Assembly: GCA_963715045.1 (NCBI GenBank)
Contig: CAVQRC010000014.1
Coordinates: 62,001 to 126,000 of the forward strand
Source of the DNA: CAVQRC01 sp963715045
Lineage (GTDB): Bacteria > Planctomycetota > Planctomycetia > Pirellulales > Lacipirellulaceae
DNA: 64,000 nucleotides
Direction of reading: 5' to 3'
Positions 19,095 through 28,241 of the stretch are shown here, in pieces. Numbering within the stretch: the stretch's first letter is position 1; each line of letters begins with the position of its first letter. The position numbers were made by a program, and so were the translations under genes. The notes beneath the pieces were generated by a model. It was not told the origin of the DNA, searched no databases, and worked only from the letters and a program-made list of their open reading frames with translations.

Positions 19095-19867
19095 AGCGAA
19101 TCCGTGAACAATTCGGTGTGCTGTATTTTGTCGACGGCAATCCGGCGTTTCGGGAAATGCTCCGGATCAGTATCGAGTCGCTTCGCAGGTTCCATCCCGA
19201 GTGGCCCATCGAAGTGATCGAGCGGCCGTCGTTTCCGGTCCCCCTGTGGAAACAGGTCTATCGCGGAGTGTCGTTCTGGAAGTGGCACCGCCGCCGAGAT
19301 CGGGCTCATCAGGACGCCCGGGTGATCGCGGCCAAAGCCGAGGCCATGCTCAACACGCCGTTCGAGACCACGCTCTATCTGGACGTCGATACGATTGTGA
19401 TGCGGCCGTTGGATGCGTATCGCCGTCGTGCACTCCAGGCAGACGTGCTGGCCACGCCGCTCGACTGGAAGCGGTATCAGGGGCTGGCAGACTGGCAGCC
19501 TGCCAGTTTTCCGGTGGTGATGGCCGGCTTGAGTTTCTACAACCGCCGATTCGTGGATGCCTATCGGCCCTATGTCCGTCGGCTGGCCCCGATCGCCGAT
19601 CGCCTGCCGTCCATGGATCAGTACATCTTCAGCCTGGCGTGCGAAATGGAATCGTCGCGGCTGGAAATCATGAAAGACCGTGACTTCCAGTTCGACGTGA
19701 TCAATGCGGCCCAGCACGCAGGAACTCCGGACTATCCCCGGATCGATCGCTGCGTCGATCTGAAGTGGCCGGGCCTCGAGCGATTCCACGTCTTTCATTA
19801 CAACGAACACAAGCCTCAGTACTTGCGGCAGATCAAACAGGTCTGGGGGCTGCCGTCGACTCCATGA
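19091..19867 (+). CDS. Putative GT-A glycosyltransferase (GT8-like)
   Basis: 258 residues from GTG 19091, chosen from the GTGA overlap with the previous stop. It opens KRIREQFGVLYFVDGN and has TTLYLDVDTIVMRPL at about residues 90-105, a DxD motif in the context seen in GT8-like and related nucleotide-diphospho-sugar transferases. FYNRRFVDAY and MDQYIFSLACEM lie downstream. The donor is unknown. Its stop overlaps the next start (ATGA at 19864). Confidence 0.65.
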   Translation: MKRIREQFGVLYFVDGNPAFREMLRISIESLRRFHPEWPIEVIERPSFPVPLWKQVYRGVSFWKWHRRRDRAHQDARVIAAKAEAMLNTPFETTLYLDVDTIVMRPLDAYRRRALQADVLATPLDWKRYQGLADWQPASFPVVMAGLSFYNRRFVDAYRPYVRRLAPIADRLPSMDQYIFSLACEMESSRLEIMKDRDFQFDVINAAQHAGTPDYPRIDRCVDLKWPGLERFHVFHYNEHKPQYLRQIKQVWGLPSTP

Positions 19868-20978
19868 GCCAGATTGCGGCCACCTGCCCGTCGTCCATTC
19901 CATCCGCCAGGCGAGAGGAATTCGAGGTCGTTCCGGGCGAAGCTTCGTCAACGGAAGGGCAGATCGCTCCGGTCACGGTGATCGTTCCGGCCTATAACGT
20001 GGCGACGTCGCTGGACCGCGCGCTCGAGAGCGTGTTCTCGCAAACGGTTCGGCCCGCACGCGTCATCGTGATCAATGATGGCTCGACCGACGGGACGGCG
20101 AATGTCGCCGCGTCCTATCGCGACCGGATCACGTACCTCGAGCAGGAGAACGCCGGCCAGGGGGCTGCGCGGAATGCGGGTCTCGAACTGGCGACGAGTG
20201 AGTTTGTGACGTTTCTCGATGCCGACGACTATTGGCTGCCGAAGTTTCTTGGAGACGTGCGTCGAATTCCTGTTCGCTGAGCCCGAAGTGATTGCCGTCA
20301 GCACGGCCAGCATCGCGCGGAAGGCGGGTCGGGCCGACCGGATCATCCCTGCCGCCGCCACGGACCCGACGCGGAGGGCCGCGCCGCGGGTCCTGGAAAA
20401 CTTCTTCGACTTCTGGGCCGCACACGATCATGTACGTACCGGCTCGGTCGTGATCCGCCAGGCGGTCGTCGACCGAGCAGGGAGGCAGCGGGCCGACCTG
20501 AGGATCAGTCAGGATCTCGAGTATTGGGGCCTGCTGGCCACGCACGGCAAATGGGGCTTCATCCCGCAGCGGCTGTTTGTCACTGACGGAACTCCTGCGG
20601 CGGCCGCTTCGTGGTTGGCCCGATACGAACCGCGACGACGTTTGTGCCCGACGGTCGAGCAATGGCAGGCACGGATTCTTCCCCGCTTGCAGCCACAGGA
20701 TCGGGCCGGATTTCGTATCGTCCGCGGGAGAGTCGCCGGCTCCTTCGCACACGCCAAGGTCCTCGCCGGCGATGACCACGCCGCCCGAGCGATCGTCAAC
20801 CGGTTCGGTGCGGAATTCAGCCACTGCTGGAGTCACCAATTGATGCGACTGGCTGCCCGTCAGGGGCGGATCGGCTGGAGTGTGTGCTGTCGTTTACTGC
20901 GGTATCGAGAGTCGGCCAAGGCACGTTGCCTGGCGCCGCCGTGCCGCCCGCTTCGAGATCAGCAAGGTGTCACCATGA
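19864..20978 (+). CDS. Family 2 glycosyltransferase (two frame breaks)
   Basis: ATG 19864 overlaps the previous stop. A non-conserved leader of ~40 residues precedes VTVIVPAYNVATSLDRALES, INDGSTDGTA, NAGQGAARNAGLEL and FLDADDYWLPKF (DxD). An extra T in the run near 20,241 shifts the frame; the C-terminal half (FLFAEPEVIAVST, DFWAAHDHVRTGSVVIR, LRISQDLEYWGLLA) follows in the new frame. A second extra base near 20,926 gives the end RRRAARFEISKVSP with a TGA at 20,976-20,978 overlapping the polymerase ATG. Without that correction the ORF fuses to the polymerase. Confidence 0.75.
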
Positions 20979-22309
20979 GTCGTACACAGGCAATGATGAC
21001 CTGGCGCCCGAATGCGACGCGTTCGGTTGCCCTCGCCGAGACGAGTCTTCCGGCTCTGCTGGCGTGGGGCTTGGCGCTGGCGCTGATCTGCCGCAAGACG
21101 GTCTTTGCCCGGCAGCGGTGGGGAGAGGGAGCCTTCGCGGCAGTCGACGTTTACGCGATCGTCGAAATCGGCCTCGTCGCCGCCGCCTGTCTGTTGCTGC
21201 TCGCGCAGCCGGCGATCTGGTCGCTGGTCGTACGGCGGCGGCGGACCTCGCTCGTCTGGTTTATGGCCTTTTACGCGGTCGGCATGGTAAGTGCCCTGTG
21301 GTCACAGCACGCCTCGTATTCGCTGTTCATGTCCGCCGAAGCGTTGAGCCAGACACTCCTGATCATGCTCGCTCTGCAATACGCTGCGAGTTTCGCCCAG
21401 GCGGAAAAGTGGATCCTCAGAGTCACCAGCATCAACATTCTGTTCGGAATGTGCGTCAATATGCGGTTCTATGGCTTGAGCTTTCAGCTTCGCGACTGGC
21501 ACACGAATTCTTACTCCGCTATCGGCGCCATGCTGCTCTGCTATTGCACGGCGGAGTATTTTCGCGCGGACTCGGTACGGGCGCGTCGACTCATGGCATA
21601 CGGTATCTTCGGCCTGATGGCAGTCGCCTTGGGAACCAGCGGCGCAAGCTCGCTGGCCGTGTTGTGTGGCCTGGGTGCCGCGGCCCTCTTGCTTCGCCAG
21701 GCTCGCTGGCCACTGATTGTGTTTCTCGGATTATGCGTCTTTGCCGCGCTTTCCGACCCGCAGTCCGTGCTCAACGTCCTGTTTCCCGGCAGAACGGCGG
21801 AACAGGTGATCGCGCTGCGGGGGAGGTGGTTCGTATGGGAGCAATTGGCCGACTATATCGTCGAAAGTCCGCTGCTGGGGCACGGCTTTGCGATGGGAGC
21901 CAGACTGGGCGACGTCAGTCTGACGAACACGCACAATGCCCTGCTGTCGGTGCTCTTGGGAACAGGCCTGCTCGGTGTGGTGATCATGATGGCGGGCCTC
22001 TTCCGCTGGGGCCGCGAAGTCCGCGTGGCCGCCCGCGCTCGAATTCCGGGGCTCGTCGGCTGCAATTCGGCACTCATCGTCGGTCTCGTGAACAGCATGT
22101 CACTCGGGTTCCTGGGAGAGGCCTGGCGCGACGTTACCTTCACGTTCGCCTGCTTCCTCGTGCTCCACACCTGGGCCCTGGAACGCTGGATTGTCCAGTA
22201 TCATGCTCGCCGTCGGTCGCCCCGCGTGGCGGTGAGTGGCCCGGTCGGCGGCCGCGAGTCCCAGGCCCGCCGCGGACCGCGGGAAATGCCGGTGATCACC
22301 CGCCGATGA
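20975..22309 (+). CDS. O-antigen polymerase/ligase-like membrane protein (Wzy_C type)
   Basis: 444 residues from ATG 20975, with AAGG about 8 bases upstream. There are about ten to twelve membrane segments. The large periplasmic loop has GRWFVWEQLADYIVESPLLGHG and TNTHNALLSVLLGTGLLG, matching the Wzy_C (O-antigen ligase) family pattern. Such proteins polymerise repeat units or ligate glycans on the outer face of the inner membrane. Its presence next to an ABC exporter is unusual, since ABC-exported glycans do not need a Wzy; it may act as a ligase. It overlaps both neighbours by four bases. Confidence 0.85.
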   Translation: MSRTQAMMTWRPNATRSVALAETSLPALLAWGLALALICRKTVFARQRWGEGAFAAVDVYAIVEIGLVAAACLLLLAQPAIWSLVVRRRRTSLVWFMAFYAVGMVSALWSQHASYSLFMSAEALSQTLLIMLALQYAASFAQAEKWILRVTSINILFGMCVNMRFYGLSFQLRDWHTNSYSAIGAMLLCYCTAEYFRADSVRARRLMAYGIFGLMAVALGTSGASSLAVLCGLGAAALLLRQARWPLIVFLGLCVFAALSDPQSVLNVLFPGRTAEQVIALRGRWFVWEQLADYIVESPLLGHGFAMGARLGDVSLTNTHNALLSVLLGTGLLGVVIMMAGLFRWGREVRVAARARIPGLVGCNSALIVGLVNSMSLGFLGEAWRDVTFTFACFLVLHTWALERWIVQYHARRRSPRVAVSGPVGGRESQARRGPREMPVITRR

Positions 22310-23568
22310 CCGTCGCCCTGCAACAGCAACCAGCACCGCCGCTCCCAAAAGGGCCGTTCGAAGTCGAATCGTTGCCAGGACCCGTCACCTGGGTGACCCG
22401 CGGGTTTCTCGACTATCGCGTGCCGGTTTTCGCGGCATTGAACCGCCTCCTCCAAGGGCGGTTGCGGCTGATCTATTCGCAGGAGGCAACCCCTCCCCGC
22501 GTCCAGCAGGCGGTCGAACGCCTGCTCGGTCATCAGGCAATCGGCCTTGCCGGTGAAAAGCAGTGGGGTGATCCAGGACGCACTCGATTCGCGAACTCGC
22601 GGGTGTTCATTCCCTTTCAACCGGGACTGTACCGGGCAATCGCGGCGACGCGTCCCGCGGTGTTGATTGCCGACGGGTTCTTTCGTTGGACTCCTGCGGC
22701 GGTTGCGTACCGGCTGCGGCACCGCAAACGGCTGGTGATCTGCTACGAAAAGACGCGTTACACGGAGCGGCAGGCACAGTGGTACCGCACGCTCTACCGC
22801 CGGCTGGTGGTCCGCGTTGCCGACGCGATTTGTTGCAGCGGACAACTCTGTCGCGAGTACGCGAGCGATCTCGGCATTCCGTCCGGGCGGGTCAACTGCG
22901 GACACATGGTGGCGGATGTCGATGCGATCGAACGCCGGGCTGCGGCGATTTCGAGCGGTACCATCGCAGACCTCCGCCGCGCCCTGGGTGTCGAAGGCTG
23001 CTGCCTGATGTATGTGGGGCGGCTGATTTCGTTGAAGGGACTCTCTCAATTACTTGACGCGTGGCAGCGGCTCGAAGTCGCCCGGCCACGTGCGGCCACG
23101 TTGGTGATTGTCGGCGACGGACCTCTGCAAGAGCAGTTGCGGCAGCGGGCGAGCCAGCTTGAACTGACGAATGTACGCTTCGTGGGCCGTGTCGAGCATG
23201 AACAGATCGTCCGCTACTATGCCGCGGCGGACGCGCTCGTGATGCCCACGTTGGAAGACAACTGGAGCCTCGTCGTGCCGGAAGCAATGGCCTGTGGGCT
23301 GCCCGTCCTTTCTTCTCGTTTCAATGGCTGCTGGCCGGAACTCGTGCGGCCAGATGAGAACGGCTGGCTCTTTGACCCGTACGACGCTGCCGGATTTGCA
23401 AAATGTCTGGGGGAAGTCTGCAGCCGGGTTGGCGAATTGCCCGCCATGGGACAACGTTCGCGAGCGATCGTTCGAAACCACACTCCCCAGACTGCCGCCC
23501 GTGCCGTCTGGGCGGCGTGCCAGTTGGCGCTGTCCGACAAGAACCAGTTCTCCGCATGTGAGATTTGA
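22306..23568 (+). CDS. Family 4 (GT-B) glycosyltransferase
   Basis: 420 residues from ATG 22306 (ATGA overlap). The acceptor domain opens PGPVTWVTRGFLDYRVPVFAAL; the C-terminal donor domain has LMYVGRLISLKGLSQLLDAW, LVIVGDGPLQEQL, VRFVGRVEHEQI and MPTLEDNWSLVVPEAMACGLPV, with the E-x7-E glutamates. No frame break is seen. It is the last gene before a 368-bp gap, so it may end the first coupled block. Confidence 0.9.
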   Translation: MTVALQQQPAPPLPKGPFEVESLPGPVTWVTRGFLDYRVPVFAALNRLLQGRLRLIYSQEATPPRVQQAVERLLGHQAIGLAGEKQWGDPGRTRFANSRVFIPFQPGLYRAIAATRPAVLIADGFFRWTPAAVAYRLRHRKRLVICYEKTRYTERQAQWYRTLYRRLVVRVADAICCSGQLCREYASDLGIPSGRVNCGHMVADVDAIERRAAAISSGTIADLRRALGVEGCCLMYVGRLISLKGLSQLLDAWQRLEVARPRAATLVIVGDGPLQEQLRQRASQLELTNVRFVGRVEHEQIVRYYAAADALVMPTLEDNWSLVVPEAMACGLPVLSSRFNGCWPELVRPDENGWLFDPYDAAGFAKCLGEVCSRVGELPAMGQRSRAIVRNHTPQTAARAVWAACQLALSDKNQFSACEI

Positions 23569-23936
23569 TCGTGATCGGTGTGCGTCGCTTGTAATTCAGT
23601 GCCGAGAACTCTCTCGCCCTGGGACGCTGACGGGACCGTTCGACGATGAAGTCCCGGTAGCGGCGATGCGATCGTATCGGATGCTTCGGCTTCGTTGATT
23701 TTGCGGAGCCACTCCCCGCGAAATCCGGATTCGCGTCCGCTCGCCTGGGGCGACGGTTGTGCCGACCAATGCAGGTTCTGCCGGGCGGCGGAGCTTCTCT
23801 CAGTTCGGATGCGTCTGGCTGTCGATGCATGCCCTAGTGTGAAGCTTGGGCGATCCGGCGAACCGGTCGGGTTCTGACGGTACCTCCAGCCGGGAGAGAT
23901 CTTCCGTTCAAGCCACGCGAATCGAGGTATGGGGCA
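23569..23936. other. Non-coding gap within the polysaccharide cluster
   Basis: The 368 bases hold no credible gene on either strand; reverse-strand frames here are shadows extending from neighbouring genes. I see no clear terminator hairpin or promoter. The gap separates the tightly overlapping block ending at 23,568 from the two-gene block starting at 23,937, so an internal promoter could lie here. Confidence 0.4.
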
Positions 23937-25220
23937 GTGCATAAGACGACGAGTATCCCTGGACGAGCTCCGCCGTGCGCGCATCGCGCCACGCCGCGGG
24001 TGCTGTTCATTCACAATGACTATGGCAGCCCCAGCGGCGAAGAGCACGCGGTCGAGATCCTTACCGGCTTGCTCCGCGAACAGGGACACGACGTTTTTCA
24101 GTTGCGGAAATCGTCCGCCGGTTTGCGCGATTCTCGCTGGGGTCAGGTGCGGGCGTTCTGGGCCGGGATGCACAGCCCTCAAGCGGTTCGCGACGTCGAC
24201 GCCTTCCTCGACCGTCACCCGGTCGACCTGGTGCAGGTCCAGAATCTGTTTCCGTTCTGGTCGGCGTCCGTTTTGAAGGCGATCCGGCGGCGGGGCATAC
24301 CGTTAGTCATGCGGTGTCCCAATTACCGCCTGTTCTGTCCGAATGGGCTGCATTGGAGCCGAGGCCAGCTTTGCGAGCGGTGCGTCAACGGCAGCACTTT
24401 GTCGTGTGCCACGCGAAACTGCGCCGAGAGTTTTCCCAAGAGCGTTGGCTACGCATTGCGGACGGCGGTCGCCAAACCTGTGATCCTGGATTGTGTGGAT
24501 CTGTTCCTGGTGCTTTCCGAGTTTCAGAAGCAGAAATTCATCAGCCGTGGTGTTCCGGCCGAGCGGCTCGCGGTGATCTCGAACCCGCCTCAGGCCGATG
24601 ACCTGCTCGAACCGCCGCAGTTGGGCACGCAGATTGCTTTCGTTGGCCGAGCTTCGTCCGAGAAGGGCCTGGAGCAGTTCCTGAAACTTGCCCGGCGTCT
24701 GCCCGACTTGCCGTTTGCTGTCGCGGGCGGTGATCGAGCCGCGTGCGAGCTTGCCGGCCGCGTTCCCGAGAACGTCCATTGTGCCGGCTACCTGACTGGA
24801 GAGCAGCTCAATGACTTTTACCGCGCGAGTCGAATCCTGGTCGTTCCGTCGCGGTGCTTCGAGGGATTCCCCAACGCGTTGCTGAAAGCGATGGCGTACT
24901 CTAAACCGGTGGTCGCGTCACGTATCGGAGCCATTCCGGAAATCGTCCGCGATCGGGAAACGGGGCTGTTGTGCGATCCCGATGCGATCTCCCAATCCGC
25001 CGCCCTTGTGCGTGACTTGTACCACTCTCCAGAGCGTTGCCGGGCGATGGGGAAGCGGGGACGCTTACGAGTCCAGCGGCGGTTCAGCCGCGAACATTGC
25101 TACCGCACGCTCCTGAACGCTTACCGTCAGGCCGGCGTGCAGGTTGCAGTTCCCGCAGCGAAGTCCTTGCCTGTGAGTCTCTCTGGCCCTCTTTGCGAAC
25201 AACCGGTGTACACATCATGA
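23937..25220 (+). CDS. Family 4 (GT-B) glycosyltransferase with Cys-rich insertion
   Basis: 427 residues from GTG 23937, with GAGG a few bases upstream. The N-terminus VLFIHNDYGSPSGEEHAVEIL, the central LVMRCPNYRLFCPNGLHW and the Cys cluster through CERCVNGSTLSCATRNC are typical of a GT4 subgroup with a conserved Cys-rich loop that may bind metal. The donor domain has IAFVGRASSEKGLEQFLKLA and SRCFEGFPNALLKAMAYSKPVVAS. It is intact and coupled to the WecG-like gene (ATGA at 25217). Confidence 0.9.
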   Translation: MHKTTSIPGRAPPCAHRATPRVLFIHNDYGSPSGEEHAVEILTGLLREQGHDVFQLRKSSAGLRDSRWGQVRAFWAGMHSPQAVRDVDAFLDRHPVDLVQVQNLFPFWSASVLKAIRRRGIPLVMRCPNYRLFCPNGLHWSRGQLCERCVNGSTLSCATRNCAESFPKSVGYALRTAVAKPVILDCVDLFLVLSEFQKQKFISRGVPAERLAVISNPPQADDLLEPPQLGTQIAFVGRASSEKGLEQFLKLARRLPDLPFAVAGGDRAACELAGRVPENVHCAGYLTGEQLNDFYRASRILVVPSRCFEGFPNALLKAMAYSKPVVASRIGAIPEIVRDRETGLLCDPDAISQSAALVRDLYHSPERCRAMGKRGRLRVQRRFSREHCYRTLLNAYRQAGVQVAVPAAKSLPVSLSGPLCEQPVYTS

Positions 25221-26167
25221 CCGTCTGGGACTCATTGCCCCTGCCGCTGGAGACGCAGTTCGACCTCGGCGATCTGGAGGGCGAATCGTTTCTTCGCCCG
25301 CCGGTCATCGCGCCACCGCAGCTCGATGAGCTCCCGCCACAACGGGTCACGCTGCCGTCGCCGATCCGCACCGACCCGCCCCACGCGGCCGTGATTCCGA
25401 CGCAGCTTGCGTCCGTGAAGATTCTCGGATCCCGCGTGCACATGATCTCGCTCGAGTCCACCCTGGAGTTGATCGGGCGGTGGCTGGAAGAACCGCAGCG
25501 GTCCTGTCGCCACGTCGTAGCCAATGGCTTCCACGGCCTGTGGGAGGCCCACAAAGATCCGCAACTCCGCGAGCTGCTCAAGACGGCCGACGTCTGGCTG
25601 CCGGATGGGATTGCCCCGGTCTGGGTCGCCCGCCTGCGTGGATTTCGGCATGCACGCCGCGTGACCGGACCCGAATTGATGACCCACCTGCTGGAGCGAG
25701 GTCGCGCCACAGGAATGCGGAGCTTCCTGTATGGCGATACGCCCGCCACCCTCGAATTGCTCAGAAAACGCATCAACGAACGCTACCCGGGCAACCAGAT
25801 CGTGGGATCGCTCGCGCCGCCGTTCCGCGAGCTTGCCAGGCACGAGGATGAGCAGATCGTGCGACGGATTAATGCGGCACGCCCCGATTTGCTGTGGGTT
25901 GCCCTGGGCGCGCCCAAACAAGACCGCTGGATCGCCGAGCACCGACATGACCTCGATGTGAAGGTGGCGGTCGGCGTCGGCGCGGCGTTCCGGTTTCTCA
26001 GCGGGCAGACGAAGCGGGCGCCGAAATGGATCGGCGACCTGGGCTTCGAATGGGCCTACCGACTGCTGCAGGAACCCCGGAGGTGCTGGCGACGATGCTT
26101 TGTCCAAGGCCCCAGGTTTCTCGCCCACGTGGCCCTCGAAATGTCCGGCTTCCGATCCTACGACTGA
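25217..26167 (+). CDS. WecG/TagA/CpsF-family glycosyltransferase (GT26)
   Basis: 316 residues from ATG 25217. A ~70-residue proline-rich leader precedes the GT26 domain, which starts VKILGSRVHMISLESTLELI. Diagnostic motifs are VVANGFHGLW, ADVWLPDGIAPVWVARL, RVTGPELM, FLYGDTPATLELL, LLWVALGAPKQDRWIAEH and AVGVGAAFRFLSGQTKRAPKW. The family adds the second sugar (for example ManNAcA or ManNAc) to an undecaprenyl-PP-GlcNAc-type acceptor. With the WecA-like gene at 2877 it brackets the cluster and supports a polyprenol-linked route. The long leader is unusual, and no signal peptide is seen. Confidence 0.92.
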   Translation: MTVWDSLPLPLETQFDLGDLEGESFLRPPVIAPPQLDELPPQRVTLPSPIRTDPPHAAVIPTQLASVKILGSRVHMISLESTLELIGRWLEEPQRSCRHVVANGFHGLWEAHKDPQLRELLKTADVWLPDGIAPVWVARLRGFRHARRVTGPELMTHLLERGRATGMRSFLYGDTPATLELLRKRINERYPGNQIVGSLAPPFRELARHEDEQIVRRINAARPDLLWVALGAPKQDRWIAEHRHDLDVKVAVGVGAAFRFLSGQTKRAPKWIGDLGFEWAYRLLQEPRRCWRRCFVQGPRFLAHVALEMSGFRSYD

Positions 26168-26253
26168 TCGTTGCCATCGCACAGCCGGTGTCGCCGCCAC
26201 ACGGCTGATCACGACCCCGAATGGCTCTGCTGTTCTGACCAGCTGTCAATTCT

Positions 26254-26313
<60 letters not shown>

Positions 26314-26416
26314 ATCAGCGAAGCGGTACTCGTTCTCGATTGAGCGACGTAGCGAGCGATTGGTCCTGGAATCGTTGAAAGTAGCAGACAAGCGTTCGTC
26401 GGTGCCCGTGGTGGTT

Positions 26417-26469
26417 CGAGTACGAGTACCGGCCTGCGGCCTGCGGCCTGAGCACGAGCACGAGCACGA
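26417..26469. repeat. Inverted-complement hexamers with CGGCCTG triplet
   Basis: GAGTAC units, then three CGGCCTG-type heptamers (26,431-26,450), then GAGCAC-type units to 26,469. The GAGTAC/GAGCAC parts are reverse complements of the upstream array, so transcript or DNA could fold into a long stem with a ~100-base loop. It lies between the WecG-like gene and a PEP-CTERM gene. Confidence 0.8.
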
Positions 26470-26525
26470 TCAGGAGCCGATCCCCTTCGGGCTGGCGGTC
26501 GGGACAGACTGCACCGACGCCAAAG

Positions 26526-26534
26526 TGCTAGAAT
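26526..26534 (+). promoter_or_regulatory. Candidate extended -10 promoter of PEP-CTERM gene
   Basis: TGCTAGAAT fits an extended -10 (TGnTANAAT) 60 bases before the ATG at 26,595. The -35 position has no good TTGACA match. A very similar TGCTACAAT precedes the DUF1549 gene at 39,354. Assigned by pattern only. Confidence 0.35.
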
Positions 26535-26594
26535 CAGCTCCCGTTGAATCGTCCCGTAGCAGAACTTCTCTTTGGATTCACTCGGAGCGTCCTC

Positions 26595-27422
26595 ATGATC
26601 AAACCTCGAACTTCCCGACGTGCAGTCCTGGCCACCCTGTTGACAGCGAGTTGCTGGCTCGCAGGCGGCGTGACATCCTCTGCCCAGGTTCCGACGATCT
26701 TCGCGGGACCCAATCTGAATGCTCCGGCGCCGGCCATCGTCTACTCGGTGCCGTTCGATGCGGATGCCGGAGACTGGTTCTTCGAAGCCGATTTGATTTT
26801 CGATCCGGCTGCGCCGCCGATGGTTCAGGACTTTCAGTCACCGGCCTTTCCGAGCGGTGACCTGATACTCCTGGATGCACTGCAACCCCTCCCGTTCCCG
26901 GTAACGGAAAACTTTTTCCTCACCACCGACAGCAACGCCGTGTCGGAATGGCATCAGGAGCTGACCACGGAGGGCTGGGAGTGGGTCCTGCCAGACGATC
27001 CGCGTGTACTCGCTGGCGAACCGGGTTTCACAGATCTGTTCTTGCCCAAGCAGTCGCTGATCACCCGCGACGGCGAGCCCTGGGCCTCGAGTCCGATTTC
27101 CCGCGGCGACGGCGAGGATCCGTCAAAGCTGTGGGTCGAGTTCGAGCCGATTCTCCCCGGCCAGGTACTCGACATTCACAAGGCCCTGCTGTGGGTCGGC
27201 ACGCCTGGCAACCGTTTCTGGGGCGATGGGTTGGAGGAGGCCCGCAGCTTCACATCCGAAAAGAACATCCTCGTCACCGCGTTCCCAGCTCCCGAACCGC
27301 AGAGCCTGCTGCTGTGCGTCCTGGCCGCCGCGGGCGTGCCCCTGGTTGCCCGCCGAAGAGGGGGACGCGGTTTGCGGCCACTCTCGCCTGGCCAGGGTCT
27401 CGCGATCCCTCGCGTCGGGTAG
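26595..27422 (+). CDS. PEP-CTERM sorting domain protein, function unknown
   Basis: 275 residues from ATG 26595, with GGAG 8 bases upstream. The N-terminal signal peptide TSRRAVLATLLTASCWLAGG probably ends near SSAQ. The C-terminus is the tripartite PEP-CTERM anchor: PAPEPQSLLL, a hydrophobic stretch CVLAAAGVPLVA and the basic RRRGGRG. After it come ~15 extra residues, which is unusual because the Arg cluster normally ends the protein. The body (residues ~35-250) has no domain I recognise. PEP-CTERM proteins are processed by exosortase and are tied to exopolysaccharide production, consistent with its place just after the glycan cluster. No exosortase is in the window. Confidence 0.82.
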   Translation: MIKPRTSRRAVLATLLTASCWLAGGVTSSAQVPTIFAGPNLNAPAPAIVYSVPFDADAGDWFFEADLIFDPAAPPMVQDFQSPAFPSGDLILLDALQPLPFPVTENFFLTTDSNAVSEWHQELTTEGWEWVLPDDPRVLAGEPGFTDLFLPKQSLITRDGEPWASSPISRGDGEDPSKLWVEFEPILPGQVLDIHKALLWVGTPGNRFWGDGLEEARSFTSEKNILVTAFPAPEPQSLLLCVLAAAGVPLVARRRGGRGLRPLSPGQGLAIPRVG

Positions 27423-27693
27423 CGATTCTCCGCAGACCCTGGAGCCGATCCAAGATCGGCCAACTCGCCAAACCTCCGGCCATAAGCAACGCGCAAGCGA
27501 AGCGTACGGAAAGCTCATGAGCCTCGCCGATTTCGCATCAGCAGCCCGGCGATCATGGCGCACGCAATGATCCTGGCGAAACCTATTCCACCTTCGGGGG
27601 GCCCTTCATATCTGCCCTCCGTCATGATGGATTGAATCTTGCGGGGGGTGGTAATCTGAGGCGGTCGACGATCGATTGCTCCGGGAGAGAGCC

Positions 27694-27918
27694 ATGGCTC
27701 GCGATTTGGCGTTGGAATGTGCGTGGCGGCAGCGGATGCGGGCGTATGAGCAGAGCGGAATGAAGATCCGCGAGTTCTGCCGGCAGGAAGGACTCGTCGA
27801 TCACCAATTCACTCGCGCCGCGGTTCGGGAACTTGCGCCCCATCCCGATGCGCTGCTAGGCCAACGGTCTAGTGATTCTCGCCCTGACTCTCGTCGGTTG
27901 TGCGAACTTGCTCACTGA
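27694..27918 (+). pseudogene. Fragment of IS66-type TnpA/accessory helix-turn-helix protein
   Basis: ATG 27694 begins ARDLALECAWRQRMRAYEQSG, continuing KIREFCRQEGLVDHQF, which matches the start of the short IS66 accessory protein (SG-x-x-I-R-EFCR-x-EG-x-x-x-HQF-x-x-WRREL). After HQFTRAAVREL the similarity is lost and the frame ends at 27,918. No TnpB, TnpC or clear IS ends are seen nearby, so this is a remnant of an old insertion in the accessory zone. Confidence 0.6.
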
Positions 27919-28241
27919 CGCGCTAAGGACACTCATGGGGCATCTCGGCGAATTGCGTTCGTGCCTCAGGTCGTTTTGTCCTGTGGCACTGAGCACCAGG
28001 CGGCGTGCGCAACCAGCTGCTCTGCCGCACGACACTCCCCAACAGCGTCACGCAAAGGCGGAGCCGAAAAGTTGTGTCTAGCCGCACAGAATCGGCACTC
28101 ACGAATGCCAACACCAAGCTGCGCCGAGCGATATCGCTTGCATGGTTGCTCCCTGATGAACGAAGTGGAACGGGCACGCCGTTTGCACTTGTATCGCGTC
28201 ACGACCAACCTTGCTCGTAGCACCAATCCAGGAGCGACACG
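27919..28241. other. Intergenic, nothing recognised
   Basis: 323 bases between the IS66-type fragment and the thioredoxin-fold gene. Short frames on both strands show no motif. A Shine-Dalgarno AGGAG lies about 8 bases before the ATG at 28,242. Confidence 0.4.

Noticed and set aside
20884..23568. An 894-residue frame spanning the polymerase and the next glycosyltransferase
   Set aside because: Its first half is the polymerase gene read in the wrong frame; the real gene starts at 22,306 at an ATGA overlap.
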